Shown in pieces: positions 1 through 10,858 of a stretch of DNA of 32,760 nucleotides (the stretch's first letter is position 1; every line of letters begins with the position of its first letter). Where the stretch lies: NCBI GenBank assembly GCA_033296885.1, contig MU864085.1, positions 1 through 32,760 on the forward strand, given 5' to 3'. The notes under the pieces were generated by a model that worked only from the letters and a program-made list of their open reading frames with translations, ran no database searches and had not been told where the DNA came from. Position numbers and translations under genes: made by a program. The stretch comes from Triangularia verruculosa. Taxonomy: Eukaryota; Ascomycota; Sordariomycetes; Sordariales; Podosporaceae.

Positions 1-98
1 GGCGGACTGTCGCCTCCCCCCGCCTTTCCCCCCGTCCCCGTCCTTTCCACCTTTTTTTGTTTTGGTTTTACCTTCCCACCCTCGAGTATATCCACAAA

Positions 99-125
99 CC
101 CCCCCCCCCCCCCCCCCCCCCCCCC
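99..125. repeat. 27-nt poly-C homopolymer
   Basis: An uninterrupted run of 27 C on the plus strand, about 80 nt beyond the stop codon of the phosphatase gene on the minus strand. If that gene's 3' UTR extends this far, its RNA would carry a G27 tract. The surrounding 200 bases are also pyrimidine-rich (T and C runs at 50-60 and 186-200). The exact length is uncertain because homopolymers are error-prone to sequence. Confidence 0.9.
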
Positions 126-202
126 GAGCTGTGCATATCCCGCTCCAGGCGGGTCGTATCCCCCCTTCCCCTCTCTCACATGGGGTTTTTTGTTTTTTTT
201 CC

Positions 203-2356
203 TCATCTTGCATAAGGTCGATTCATCAACGCAATCTCCCTCGCGATCTCGGGCCACTCCAGCTCCCTCTTGAATCCTTCCCCTTGATTCTGCTCCTCCC
301 ATTTGAGCAGCTCGTAACCAAACCGCAAGTGGGGTTGGATAATCACGTTCAGCCTTCTCGCCCTAACAAAGCAGTACGCACGGGGGAAGCTCATGTGTAG
401 CGATCTCATGACTTCGGCAATGCAGATGGTTGCCGAGCGGGAGACGCCCACCCGGCAGTGGACGAGGGTTGCCGTGCCGTTTCGTCTTCCCCTCTCTAAA
501 ACGATCTTTGTCAGTAACTAGGTTGAAAGAAAATGGGGCAAAACTTTACCAATAAATTCCAGACATCGTTCAAACTCGTCTGTCAGGGGGTCAATCCCGT
601 TGTCTTGCACCCCCTGAACGATGCAAGTGTTCTCCTCTCCCCACTGGTCGAGCTCTCCGTCGCGCCACATGGCTAGCTCACCGACTGACAGTATCTGGCC
701 GATACCAAGAGACTTGAGCAAGTCCGGGTTGTTGGCATGGCCTAGGTTGCCTAGGTACATGTAGTCGAGGATCCTGGAGGGGAACGAGCCGTCGAATCCG
801 GCAAACCACTTTGGCTCGTTGCGGATCAGGCTCGTGATATCGCCTAGGCTGTGGTTGTGAAGGACGAACAGGGGGGATTCCTGGAGGAGGCGAGGGGCGA
901 TGGCGGTAAGCAAGGCCACATCGGAGGGATAGGCGAAGAAGTTGCGTTGCTGGGTTGTGTGGAGCGAGAGCCAGGCTTCCGGGATGGGGAGAAAGGTGGA
1001 AAAGGAGTAGTACGAGAGGCCAAGAAGGGTCGATTCAGTGTAGCCGTCGGCGCAGTGGATGAGGATTCGCTTGGGTTTTCTGGGGCCTGGGGGAGCGGAG
1101 GTGAGCATGTCGATGTCACCGTCTGAATCTTCATGGTCGAACCTGGAGGTGATGGGAAAGGAACCAGGGAGCGTGCCATGGGCTAGATGCCAGATCCACT
1201 TGCATGTCTCGATGATCCCATCTGCTTCGGCGTGAGACCAGGTGGGCGCCAGTATGCTTCCTGAGGATGGAAACTCCAAAAAGGTTTGCGTGGCTTCGGA
1301 TAGATGTTGATCCTGCTCATGAGTGCCCTCGGCGATAGCTTGCAAGGTTTTGGGATTGAGACGGCCGAGATCGCTGCACTCGATCAACACATCGTAACAG
1401 AGCTCTTCATCAGACCCTTGATCAGGGGTTGGACCCAACCAAACATTGGTTGATATCTCGGACGCACGTGTCATCTCATACATCTCCCTTCGTTCCTGGT
1501 GGAAAAAGTCGAGGACTTGGCCGGTGAGCTGACCAGATGAGTTGACGGCTACAATCTCAGAATGTCTCTGCTCAAACTCGCTAAAAGGACTAACACAGAC
1601 AAATGTGTTGTAGTGAGGGAGGGGATTCCGCTGGGCCGCGTGCTTTTCGCGCCATCGTTGTTGCGCACCGGCAATATCGAATCCTAGCTTGCGGACAGCT
1701 AGCTCATCGTCGCCATACACAATGATATCTGAAGTCGTAGCTGACTTGGCAGCTTGGATCTGAAAGTTGCGCACAGAGAAGCCTTCCCGAGGATCTGCTT
1801 CGAGGAACTCAGCAGCGCCACTAAGGTGAAGGATCTCATGAGGCGCTATGGCCCCTTTGAGGCGGGAGATGTTGAGGTCGCCATCGGCTTTCACGACGGT
1901 GATGCCGCGTAGACAGCCGGGAGTCTTTCTCAAAGAACGTTTCCGTGCAATGAAGAAGGCAAGCTGGATCTGATTATTGGGATGGAGTCCATGGAACCAG
2001 GGAAAGACCTGTGAAGGGTCAGGCAACGGCTGACGGGCAAGATAATCCAGAGCAGCTGCCACTCCGGCGGCATCAATTTTGTAGAGAGACGAACGACCCG
2101 AGTCAAGCCGAACATAATCTGTGGGTGGGAATAAGAGGGACTGGTGGAGCGCGTCGGCTTCCTTACTAGGGGACGGTGGTGGGGTTGTGGGCTCCTGTTG
2201 CGGGACAGGGCCGGGCGGACACACGGGGATGTGCTTATTCGGCATGGGGGTTGGGCATTGCGTAGTATCGAGCGTGATGGTCGATGTTAAGGAGCCCATG
2301 TTAGAAGAGCTGCGATGAGGCGCAATCGGCCGGGAAAGGGCAATTGTAGCCATCAT
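203..2356 (-). CDS. PPS1: Pps1-like dual-specificity protein phosphatase
   Basis: Exons 2356-550 and 495-203 on the minus strand; product about 699 residues. The 54-nt intron (549-496) starts GTAAAG, has a CTGAC branch site and ends TTTTAG. The join gives a glutamate codon and restores a classic cysteine-phosphatase loop, HCRVGVSR (Cys616, Arg622), followed by SATICIAEVMR, as in dual-specificity phosphatases. The likely general acid lies in the segment around VQDNGID, before the intron. An upstream loop-like motif, HCADGYTES (residues 434-442), has Glu where the catalytic Arg should be. The N-terminal 75 residues are Pro/Ser/Thr-rich and probably disordered. The architecture (long N-terminal part, C-terminal DSP domain) matches yeast Pps1, a Tyr/Ser/Thr phosphatase linked to cell-cycle control; that link is family knowledge, not visible here. 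The start is the ATG pair at 2356/2353, because the frame opens further upstream only with a TTG. The specific Pps1 assignment rests on overall layout. Confidence 0.85.
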
Positions 2357-4666
2357 GGCTCTGACTCTTTTCTGCCCTCCTGGGACACGAGACCTTCTGG
2401 ACGCCGTCTTGAGCTTTCTCAGCAAACGAATGGAAGGGGGTGATTGGTTGGCACAGGCTCAGGTAAACGACAGGCCGCTTAGATGAGTGGGAGACCTTTG
2501 TTGAAAGGGTCCCAGAACCAGTGCCTGGATGTTGAGGGGCTATTGATGAGTTGGTGATGTCGAGGCTTGTAATGGAAGCAGGAAGAGGGAGATGGCAAAG
2601 ACGAGGGGGTGGAGGGGGAGGGCAGCAGCCTTATCGGTGATCCCTGTTTTAAAAGAGCAAGGGAATTCTGTCGTCTGCCAATGAATCACAGTCTCGCTGC
2701 AGGTGCTGGGCGGCAGATAAGACACCCGTGGGACGGCAATGGCGTCAGTTGGCAATCCAGGAATGGCGAATGGGTGCGAATAATGATAGCCGATGGCAAA
2801 GCGCAGGTGGGTAATGAATACTGGTCACTGGGACTGCGAAATGGCAAACAAAGAAAAACTCTGGACCCAAGCTCCAGGATGGCCGGTGGACGAAGAAAAA
2901 AGAAAGCAGAGAGATGGGGGCGCGACACGGGGCGCCGATGTGGTTGAGGGGTGGCAGGAGACACAATGACGGGCGGGATGGGGATGGACTGGGGAGCTGG
3001 GGCAGCTATTTGCTCTTCGTGGGACAACTTGACAGTGGTTGCACATGTGCTCTACCCAGCACTCGCTCGGGCTCTCTGGATTAGACGTCTGTTTGATCGA
3101 GATGATCTTGAAGATCGGCCGGGTGTGGTTGTCTGCAATGACATGGTTTCTGCCCCCAGACGGACGTCTCCCCACTAAAAGATAAGACCTGTCAGAAAGA
3201 GCTTCGGCTGGGCTAATAAGCTCAGGTCCCTTTCTGTCGGGACGGCTCAAAGACAGGTCAACGACGCACAATGCCCGTGGAAACTCTTGGCGTTATATGA
3301 GGAATGGAGCCATGATCTTGCCGTGCCAGCATTGAATGAGCCCCAAAGGTCGACTGTCTCGAAACACCCAGGCACGATGGAATGTCTGGATAGAGGGGAC
3401 GAGATCCACAGCATCTGTCGACTTTGCGGAGAAGCACCACCATCAACGACAGCGGCGGGGCAGACCCACTCCCCGCTTTCGAGTGCAGCAAGGGTCCAGC
3501 CAATGACTTCCGTGATGACCCCACCACTTTCAAGATATCCACTCTGCAATGTGCTTGTGGGCGGCATTCTTTGCTTTTAGAAGACCAGTGAGCATTGACA
3601 TTTAACCCTCGGCGAATGCAGTCGACATCACGACACACTTTAGCGTTGGAAATCGACCAATTCCCTTCACAGCTGCTATTACCTCTGCATGGCAGTACGT
3701 TATGTGACAGCCTACCCACCTAGACGAGGCCACCCGCATATTGGGGGTTGGCATCATAGCCTGAGCCTAAAAACCGGGAACGCCGCAGCCAGAAAACGAG
3801 TCTGCACTTGGTTTTATTGTCGTACGTCCTCCGGTCTGATGGTCGGCTTTGGGAACTCAACCACGTTCCAGACCAGGGGCTGCCGGCTTTGCGACCCATT
3901 GACCGGTTGATCCGCCGACGCTATTATGACGCGGAGACAGTCAGCTGCCCGTTCTACCGGTCCGGAAGGCGCTTGATATTTCCCGGTCTCATACGTTGCT
4001 CCGGAATCCACCCGGTAGAGACAGGGTATAACATGATGCGTGGGGTTGACAGCGACTGGGACTTAGCAGCGTTCACTGCTTACGATTCCCTAGAGGCTGG
4101 TTGGCGAGGCCATTCCACCTCCAATTTACTGGTGGTTTGACATGAATAAGTAAATATAATGTTGCCCAATGTCGCACAGAGCGGTGTCTTGTGCTCTTGT
4201 AACCACGGCCTTTTACCTGCTCGGGCAGCACAGATGTAACACATATTCCATCATTGCTGGCACAATCCTAGACCAGATGGAGGACTTCAGATGGACCATC
4301 TCAACTCTTCGATATGCGTAAGGTTTGGTTTCAGGGGGTTTCTAAACTGACAAGAAACATGGCAGTGGACATGCACCAAAAGGACTTTGACAGGTGCGCT
4401 TGGGGAGGCCTGGCGGGAGCGATGCCGTCTGGGGGATGGAAGAAGAGTGCCCCGCACATGGCGCGCAGTCCGCTGCGGGGCAAAATTTTGCTGGTGACTT
4501 TTTGCCCCTCTTTCCGATGCTCGGCGTCCAGCCAAAGTGTCTTATTGATTGCTGTGACTCGACCCTTTCTTTCCAACTGTTTTGCTGTAGCTGTGTCCTG
4601 CCCTTTACCGGCAATTGCCATCCTCCATCGTCATTCTTAACAAACCCACCCTATCGCCGGCCCAGC
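2357..4666. other. Intergenic region between divergent phosphatase and THR4 genes
   Basis: About 2.3 kb separating two genes transcribed away from each other. Several 70-150 codon frames occur on both strands (for example 3258-3719 minus and 3808-4140 plus), but they overlap each other, lack recognisable motifs and have no supporting splice structure, so I treat the region as non-coding. It should hold both promoters. The last 150 bases before the THR4 start are pyrimidine-rich. One candidate bZIP site is listed separately. A lineage-specific gene or non-coding RNA cannot be excluded by eye. Confidence 0.6.
4555..4560 (+). promoter_or_regulatory. Candidate CPC1/Gcn4-type half-site upstream of THR4
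   Basis: TGACTC lies 112 bases before the THR4 start codon. The Gcn4/CPC1 consensus is TGACTCA; here the seventh base is G, so the match is incomplete. Amino-acid biosynthetic genes are classic targets of this bZIP regulator in fungi, which makes the placement plausible. A six-base match occurs often by chance. Confidence 0.25.
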
Positions 4667-6465
4667 ATGTCCAACGGTGTCGTTGCCAATGGCGCCTCTG
4701 CCAATCAGACTCACACTCCGTCGCAGCGCTACCTGAGCACCCGTGGTGAAGACAGCGGTGTATGCCTCCCATTTACTCTTGTTTTTATTGTCTGCGCCAG
4801 CCCTCCTTGACAGACGCTGACCATGCCGCCCGCTTCAGCTCTCGTTCGAAGAGGTCGTCCTCAAGGGCCTTGCCACAGATGGTGGTCTCTACATTCCCGA
4901 AGCCATTCCATCGGCTGACAACTGGGAGTCCTGGAAAGATCTTTCCTTCACCGACCTCGCCTTCAACATCATTTCTCTTTTCATCTCTCCCTCCGAAATC
5001 CCCTCTGAAGATCTCAAGGATATCATCAACAGGAGTTATGCTACCTTCCGCGCCGAAGAAGTCACACCACTCGTTAACCTCCAAGGCGACATCCACCTCC
5101 TCGAGCTTTTCCACGGCCCAACCTTTGCTTTCAAGGATGTGGCCCTCCAGTTCCTTGGAAACCTCTTTGAGTATTTCTTGGTGCGTAGAAATGAGGGGAA
5201 GATCGGCCGTGACAGATACCACTTGACCGTTGTGGGCGCCACGAGCGGTGATACTGGCTCGGCCGCTATCTACGGTCTGAGGGGAAAGAAGGATGTCTCA
5301 GTGTTTATGCTTCACCCCAAGGGGCGCGTGAGCCCCGTTCAGGAGCAGCAGATGACCACGGTGCTGGACGCCAATGTTCACAATCTGGCTGTTACTGGCA
5401 ACTTTGACAACTGCCAAGTACGTTGTGGCCATTACCATCCTTTTTAGCTCCAACACTGACCCGTCGAAATAGGACATTGTGAAGGCTCTCTTCGCCGATC
5501 CCGAGATCAACTCGACCCACAAACTCGGTGCCGTGAACAGCATCAACTGGGCTCGCATTCTCGCCCAAACCGTCTACTACTTCCATGCCTACTTCTCCCT
5601 CCTCCGTCAGCAACCATCGAGCTTTGAGTTGGGCGACAAGGTTCGCTTCGCTGTTCCCTCGGGTAACTTTGGCGACATCCTCGCCGGTTACTTCGCTCTT
5701 CGCATGGGTCTTCCTATCGACAAGCTCGTCATCGCCACCAACGAGAACGATATTCTTGATCGCTTCTTCAAGACTGGTCGTTACGAGAAGAAGCCAACCT
5801 TCGGCTCGGACGCCGAAGGCGGTCTCGAGCAGGACGGCGTCAAGGCCCATGAGGACGGCGTGAAGGAGACCCTTTCTCCCGCCATGGATATTCTTGTTTC
5901 TTCCAACTTCGAGCGCCTGCTGTGGTTCTTGGCCTATCAGTTTGCCTCCAGCGCTGGAATGGATGATGAGTGGAACAAGAAGCAGGCCGGTCAGGAGGTT
6001 TCCTCTTGGTTGGCTGACCTCAAGAACAAGGGCGGCTTTGGGCCGGTGTACAAGGATGTTCTTGAAGCTGCGCGCAAGAATTTTGAGAGTGAGAGGGTGA
6101 GCGACCAGGAGACCCTTGACACTATCAAGGCTCTATACAAGGAGGTTGGCTATGTTCTTGATCCTCATACGGCTGTCGGTGTTGAGGCTGCGAGGAGGAC
6201 ACAGAAGCGCGCTCTTGCGGAAGAGGGCGCTGCGAAGCACATCATCTCTCTGTCGACAGCCCACCCGGCCAAGTTTGCCGGTGCGGTTGAGCTCGCGCTC
6301 AAGGAGGAGGTAGGATTCAACTTTGAGGAGAAGGTTCTCCCTCCCGAGTTCATCGGACTTGACAAGAAGGAGAAGAGAGTCAGCGACGTGGCGAACGACT
6401 GGAAGGCCGTACGGGAAGTCGTTAGGCAACAAGTGGAGGAAGAGTTCAAGGTTTTCGGGTATTAA
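4667..6465 (+). CDS. THR4: Threonine synthase
   Basis: Exons 4667-4759, 4839-5417 and 5473-6465; product about 554 residues. Introns are 79 nt (GTATGC donor, GCTGAC branch, TTCAG acceptor) and 55 nt (GTACGT donor, AATAG acceptor), both falling between codons. The enzyme is PLP-dependent and converts O-phosphohomoserine to threonine plus phosphate, the last step of threonine synthesis. The PLP-binding lysine is Lys130 in HGPTFAFKDVALQF. The phosphate-binding loop GATSGDTGSAA and a second glycine-rich segment, VPSGNFGDILAGY, are both present. The N-terminal LSTRGEDSG segment and the LATDGGLYIPE motif just after intron 1 are typical of the family. Length is close to yeast Thr4 (about 514) plus a short N-terminal extension. 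The start ATG is the first in frame after a pyrimidine-rich leader, and the stop TAA follows a GYxxx-type C-terminus with no sign of decay. Confidence 0.97.
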
Positions 6466-7458
6466 GATGCGACGATTGGACGTGTGAGATGATAGAGTGG
6501 GAAAAGTGAAGCCATTCGATTTTTCTTCTTATGTATATGACGAGGGCAATTACGGATTAGGGGGGTAATTGTCTGCTTTTATTCCCCGTTTCTGGTTAAG
6601 CTGTGCGGCACGGACGTTGGGGATTGCAGATTTTGGAAGCATGCATGGCGAGTGGGTAGAATTATGGGATCAAAAAAATACATAGATCTGATACATGAGG
6701 CAGGTGCAAAGAAAGGCGGGTTGAGGTGCTGAAAATCTAATCTAATCTACAAACACTGAACCATGTACGTGATGATTTTCAGTGGCAAGCAGACATCTGC
6801 TGCCCCATGACCTTTCTGAAAAACGACATGAAGATTTACCTCTGAATAGCTCACAAAAAAGAACACGGCTCATCCAGAGGCAGACAATTTGATTCGAGAA
6901 CCAAGGCGACCAATGCTCTTCACATCCATCTTTATAGTTGATCCCTTAATCAAAATAACTAACTTGGTCCTTCGCCATGAACTGGAAAAAATGGTATAAT
7001 GCTAACGAACCCTCTCTCCTCTGAATCTCTCTCAAAAACCACCCTGAAAGAAAAAATCCAACCATGATCCAAGAATAAAACGACAACCCGGAAAGCATAG
7101 CCAAATGTAAAAACATGCTGCCCCCTTGTCCGTCTGTCTGTCTGCCGACCTTTCATCTCCATACCCAAAAAAAAGCAATGCTCTAACAAATCCCATCGCC
7201 AGAAAAAGAAGATTAGTACAAGATAATTTATACAAGAAAGAGAATCCGCCTCCCCGAAGAATTTCCAGCTCCATCCATGCCTTCTATAACGCGTCACCGG
7301 CACACCCCCGTTTTTGTCTACTTCTGTTTGTAGCTCAATAATTTTCACTCCTTATTTTTAGTGTTTTTTTTTTCCTCCTTCGCCCCCCGCCCCCCAAGGT
7401 TCAAGAGGCTGTTTGTTGCTTTTTTTTCCCCTGGTTGTTGTCCAAGTTCTCATTTCAT
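6466..7458. other. Convergent intergenic region (3' ends of THR4 and the Uds1-domain gene)
   Basis: About 1 kb between the THR4 stop and the end of the Uds1-domain gene's possible extension. It is richer in A/T than the coding DNA, with many A and T runs, as expected for fungal 3' UTRs and termination regions. Open frames here (for example 6959-7348 minus) are dominated by F, L and W, typical of A/T-rich non-coding DNA. I see no gene. Confidence 0.7.
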
Positions 7459-7584
7459 CTAACCATCAGTCAAGTCGGTCACAAGCTCGCTCACGTCATC
7501 CACCACGTCGTTGACAAACTCGCCCACCGACTCGGCCGCCGACTTTATCACGTTCTTGCCCACCAACTCGACTGCTGGTTGTCA
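7459..7584 (-). other. In-frame 40-codon extension beyond the TGA of the Uds1-domain gene
   Basis: The annotated frame ends ...LLSPR at TGA (7584-7582). The next two codons are CAA CCA, matching the CAR-YYA context known to promote stop-codon readthrough. The same frame then stays open for 40 codons (7581-7462) to a TAG at 7461-7459. By my count about 26 of 33 third positions from GGC (7560) on are G or C, coding-like and unlike the T-rich DNA that follows. The encoded peptide is acidic and would form an amphipathic helix (it contains SAAESVGEFVNDVVDDV). A 36- or 39-nt intron with a poor GTCGCG donor would also bypass the TGA in frame, but would be unusually short. A third possibility is a recent stop mutation or a sequence error. 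Confidence 0.5.
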
Positions 7585-10500
7585 CCTGGGACTCAACAAG
7601 CCCCCGCGACTCCCGGCGCTGGCGGCGGTGGCGGTGCCACGTTTCAGAGCGCGCAGCTCGTCTTCCACCTTTCTTCTCCTCGATTGTTCCTCCTGTCAAT
7701 GTTTGTTAGTATACTGGGTTCTTTGCTTCTCGTTAATAGGGGATAAAAACATACCCTCAGCTCCTCCTGGAACTTCTTCCTCTCCTCCTTCATGGTGGCC
7801 CTGAACTGCTCGCTCAACATTGTCGCTCCTGCTCTTCCAGCCCCCGCTCCCGCACCGCCGCCTGGCACAGGGGAGTTGGGTGGCTTCAACCGCTCCTTGT
7901 CCAACTCCTCCTTGGCCTTATCCAGCCTGTCCCTCAGCACCTTGACCTCTTGCTCCAACCTCACCTTGACCGCAACCGCGTCGTCAAGTTTGCTCTCGAG
8001 ATCCAGCTTCTCCTTCTCGGCGTTGATAGACTCCTTGGTGATGTCCTCCAGATCTCTGAGAGCAGCCTCGAGCTCAGACCGCAACTTGACAACCTGGGCA
8101 TTGAGCTCGGCGGTCTCGGCGGTGTTGGTAAACTTGGCTGCCTCCGCCGCCCGCTGCTTACGCGAACCGTAGGCACCGTCGAGTTCGGCCTTGGCGATGG
8201 TCATCTCCGTCTTAAGCTCAATCACCATCATGTTCATCGCCTCGAGCTCCTCGTCCTTCTGCTTGAGACCAGACTGCAGTTTCTCAATTTCCTTGCTCGC
8301 GGTGGCAGAAGCCTCGCTTGCGGTGGCCAGTTGAGACTTTAGATCAGCCAAATCATTCTCAGCAGCGACACGGGACTCGTTGGCTTGGATAAGCTGGTTT
8401 TGCACAGATGACATGTTGGACTCGACGGTAGCGAGGCGGGCTTGGACAGCGCTGTATTCCGATTCGAGGGCTGATAGTTGGGCGTTGCGCTCCTTGAGCT
8501 GGTCCTGGACGACCTTGACAGACGATGAAGAAGCGGTCTCATTGGCAGCGCTGGCCTTTTGCAGGGAGTCGAGATCGATAAGGACTTTCTGGAGCTTCTC
8601 CTGAGCTTCCTGAGCGGCCAGCTCGCTGTCGTCGAGGAGCATGTGCGTTTTCTCCAATTCCTCCTTCTTGGCTTGAAGCTCCTGGTCCTTTTCGGACTCG
8701 CTGCGGTTATTGAGCTCGCGCTGTTGCTTGATTTGTCTTTGGAGAATATACTTTTGTTCCCGAAGGCCGGTCGCCTGCGCGTAGAGCCATTGAACCTTGG
8801 CCGAGAAAGCCGGCAAAGAATAAGGCTCGTTGGTATCGCCCTCAAACTCGTTGCTCGATAGATCCTCATCCTCGTCTGGGGTGCCTTGACCCAGAGCACG
8901 AGCTTGTTTGCGGGCTGCTTTTTGCCGGGCAATCTCTGCATAACCGGTTTGGATGATTTCCCACAAGCCCACGAGCACAGCGTCAACCTGCTCGAGGTCA
9001 CGCTTGCTAGCGGAGCCAGCCATGGAAGCCTCGACAACCCGCCCGATTTCGGAACTAACTTTGTCGATAGAGTCCTCGAGATAATTGAGTTGGACGTTCA
9101 GATCCCCCTCTGGAGGCGGTGCCTGATCAACATTGGCTTGCTGCAGGATGAATAATACCTGTCGGTTCAGGTTTTGCAAGCGTATTTCTGTTTGTCCGAA
9201 CGAGGATTCCACCTTGGACAAGGTTGTTGCCAACGTCGCAGCCTCGGACGATGCGGCAGCCGCTTCGGCTGCTACTTTGTCAGTCTTGGTCAAGTCGGCA
9301 GACTGTTGACGTTGTTCTTCGATAGCAGTGTTGAGTCCATTCTCAAGATAGTCAAGCTGCTCCTCGAGTGTGTCGGCTTCTGGATGACCAAATCCTTCAT
9401 TCTTGGTGGGGTTGAAAGCAATGATCATATCCCGGAGTTTGTCGTTCAAATCCTCCAGTCTTGACTCGGCGATTGAGATGGTCCTTTGTTGCTCAGAAGT
9501 TTGCGCCTGGAGGGCATCCATTCGAGCGCCCATATCCTGCTCGATCGCCCTCATCCGTGAATCGGCTTCCTGTAGCCTTGACCCGCTCTCATCCTTAGAG
9601 CGTGTAGTCTCGTCTTTCATGCGAGTGTTTTCCTCCAAAGCTCTGGCATGTTCCTCTCTGAGCTGCTCCTCCATCTCTTCCAGCCTTGCCTTCTCCGCTT
9701 CGGCACGGGCATAATCTTGACTGAGCTGCTCTTCGGACCGTTTCAGCTGCGCATGTTCATCCAGGACCCGGTCATGTTCCTCCTTGATCAGGGTGTTCTC
9801 GCTTCTGAGCTGTTGCTCGGCCGTCTTTAGCTGCTCATTTTCCTCCTTCATACGCGTAATTTCCTCCTTGTAGCGTTCAACCTCTTCACGCAGTTCCCGT
9901 AGCTGAGCATTTTGCTCTCGAATTGGTGACTTGATGGGAATTTCCAGTGTGTTCTTGCGCGCTCTGGTAGTTGCCGAACCATCCGACTCCAACGACAGAT
10001 ACAGGTCCTTATCCTTGTTGTTGAAGTCGAGCTGCTCGTTGGGGATCTCCATGCTGTTTCGTGTGTTGGTGTAGGTGTAAAGGCTCTCGGGGCTTCCTGG
10101 CATACCATTCATCATCGGCTGGCCAAGTAGCTGTGGCTGCCCGGGTTTTTTCGACGAAGCCCTATGGGTTAGCTGCAGGATGCCGGCAGTATGCTGCAGC
10201 AGACGCCGCTGAGGCTGCATCAAGCTCTTCTCTAGTTGAAACAGCTCCGAAGCCAATTCCTCGCAGCGGCGTTCACTGGCTGCTTTCTCCATTTCTGCTT
10301 CCTTGGCCGAGTCGCTCATGCGATTACCCAGCAAGCTCTTCCTCTTTCCACCGGGCGAGTAGAGCTTGGCCATAGATACTGCGGCATCGCGGTATTTGGA
10401 CTGTATAGCCAGGTTCGCCCTCGCCTGTTCGACGCGCATTCCCAAAGACTGCATTTGCTTCTTGAGGCTGTCGACCTCCTCCTGCGATAGGATCTCATAG

Positions 10501-10858
10501 CTTTTGCTGTCAGACAATGCCGTCTCTGTCAAAAGATGCACTTGGATGGAGTCCTTGAGGTCCACGAGAGGTGAAGTTTGCGGCCCGTCTGTATTGAGCT
10601 GAATGTAATGCACAATTAGCCAACAGCTCGATCAGGAGCGAAGAGAGAGGAATGCCATACCGGAATTAGTCTGGTCTTGTCCGCTGCTTCCAGTATCTCA
10701 TTCCTGTAGCCGTCGACCAATGCTTTCCCTGTCGGTACGACATTTGATAAGGGTGGTGGTTGCACAGCAGGCGCGGGCATGCGCCCGTAGCTATCGTCCC
10801 CTCTTCCTCCTACTCCTCCGCCACCGGATCCGCCTCTCCTAGTCGCGGCGCCGTTCAT
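7582..10858 (-). CDS. Uds1-domain coiled-coil protein (up-regulated during septation family)
   Basis: Exons 10858-10661, 10598-7755 and 7692-7582; about 1050 residues. Intron 1 is 62 nt (GTATGG donor, ATTCAG acceptor). Intron 2 is 62 nt (GTATGT donor, perfect TACTAAC branch, TGACAG acceptor). The joins make RLIP-LNTDG and QEELR-EEQSR, the latter continuing a coiled coil. Residues about 80-205 match the Uds1 domain: a TALSDSKSYEILSQEEVD segment, then RDAAVSMAKLYSPGGKRKSL. Residues about 285 to 1035 are nearly continuous heptad-like Glu/Lys/Gln/Leu sequence, indicating a long rod. Family knowledge ties S. pombe uds1 to septation; a role in septum formation or polarity here is inference. The first 50 residues are Gly/Arg-rich. 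The start is the ATG at 10858; the frame extends further upstream only with a TTG. The long plus-strand frames over this gene are mirror images of the heptads. Confidence 0.83.

Noticed and set aside
2357..2425. N-terminal extension of the phosphatase to 2425
   Set aside because: The codon at 2425 is TTG, not ATG. The first ATG pair is at 2356/2353.
3258..3719. 153-codon minus-strand frame between the phosphatase and THR4
   Set aside because: Several frames on both strands are open over the same bases, so stop codons are simply sparse there. The product is Cys/Ser/Arg-rich with no recognisable domain.
7950..8342. Plus-strand frames antisense to the coiled-coil gene
   Set aside because: Leu/Ala/Ser-rich mirror images of Glu/Lys/Leu heptads, with no motif or splice structure of their own.
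8339..9037. 232-codon minus-strand frame within the Uds1-domain gene
   Set aside because: It is a shifted-frame shadow of the heptad-rich coding sequence; the true frame carries the Uds1 domain and spliced coiled coil.
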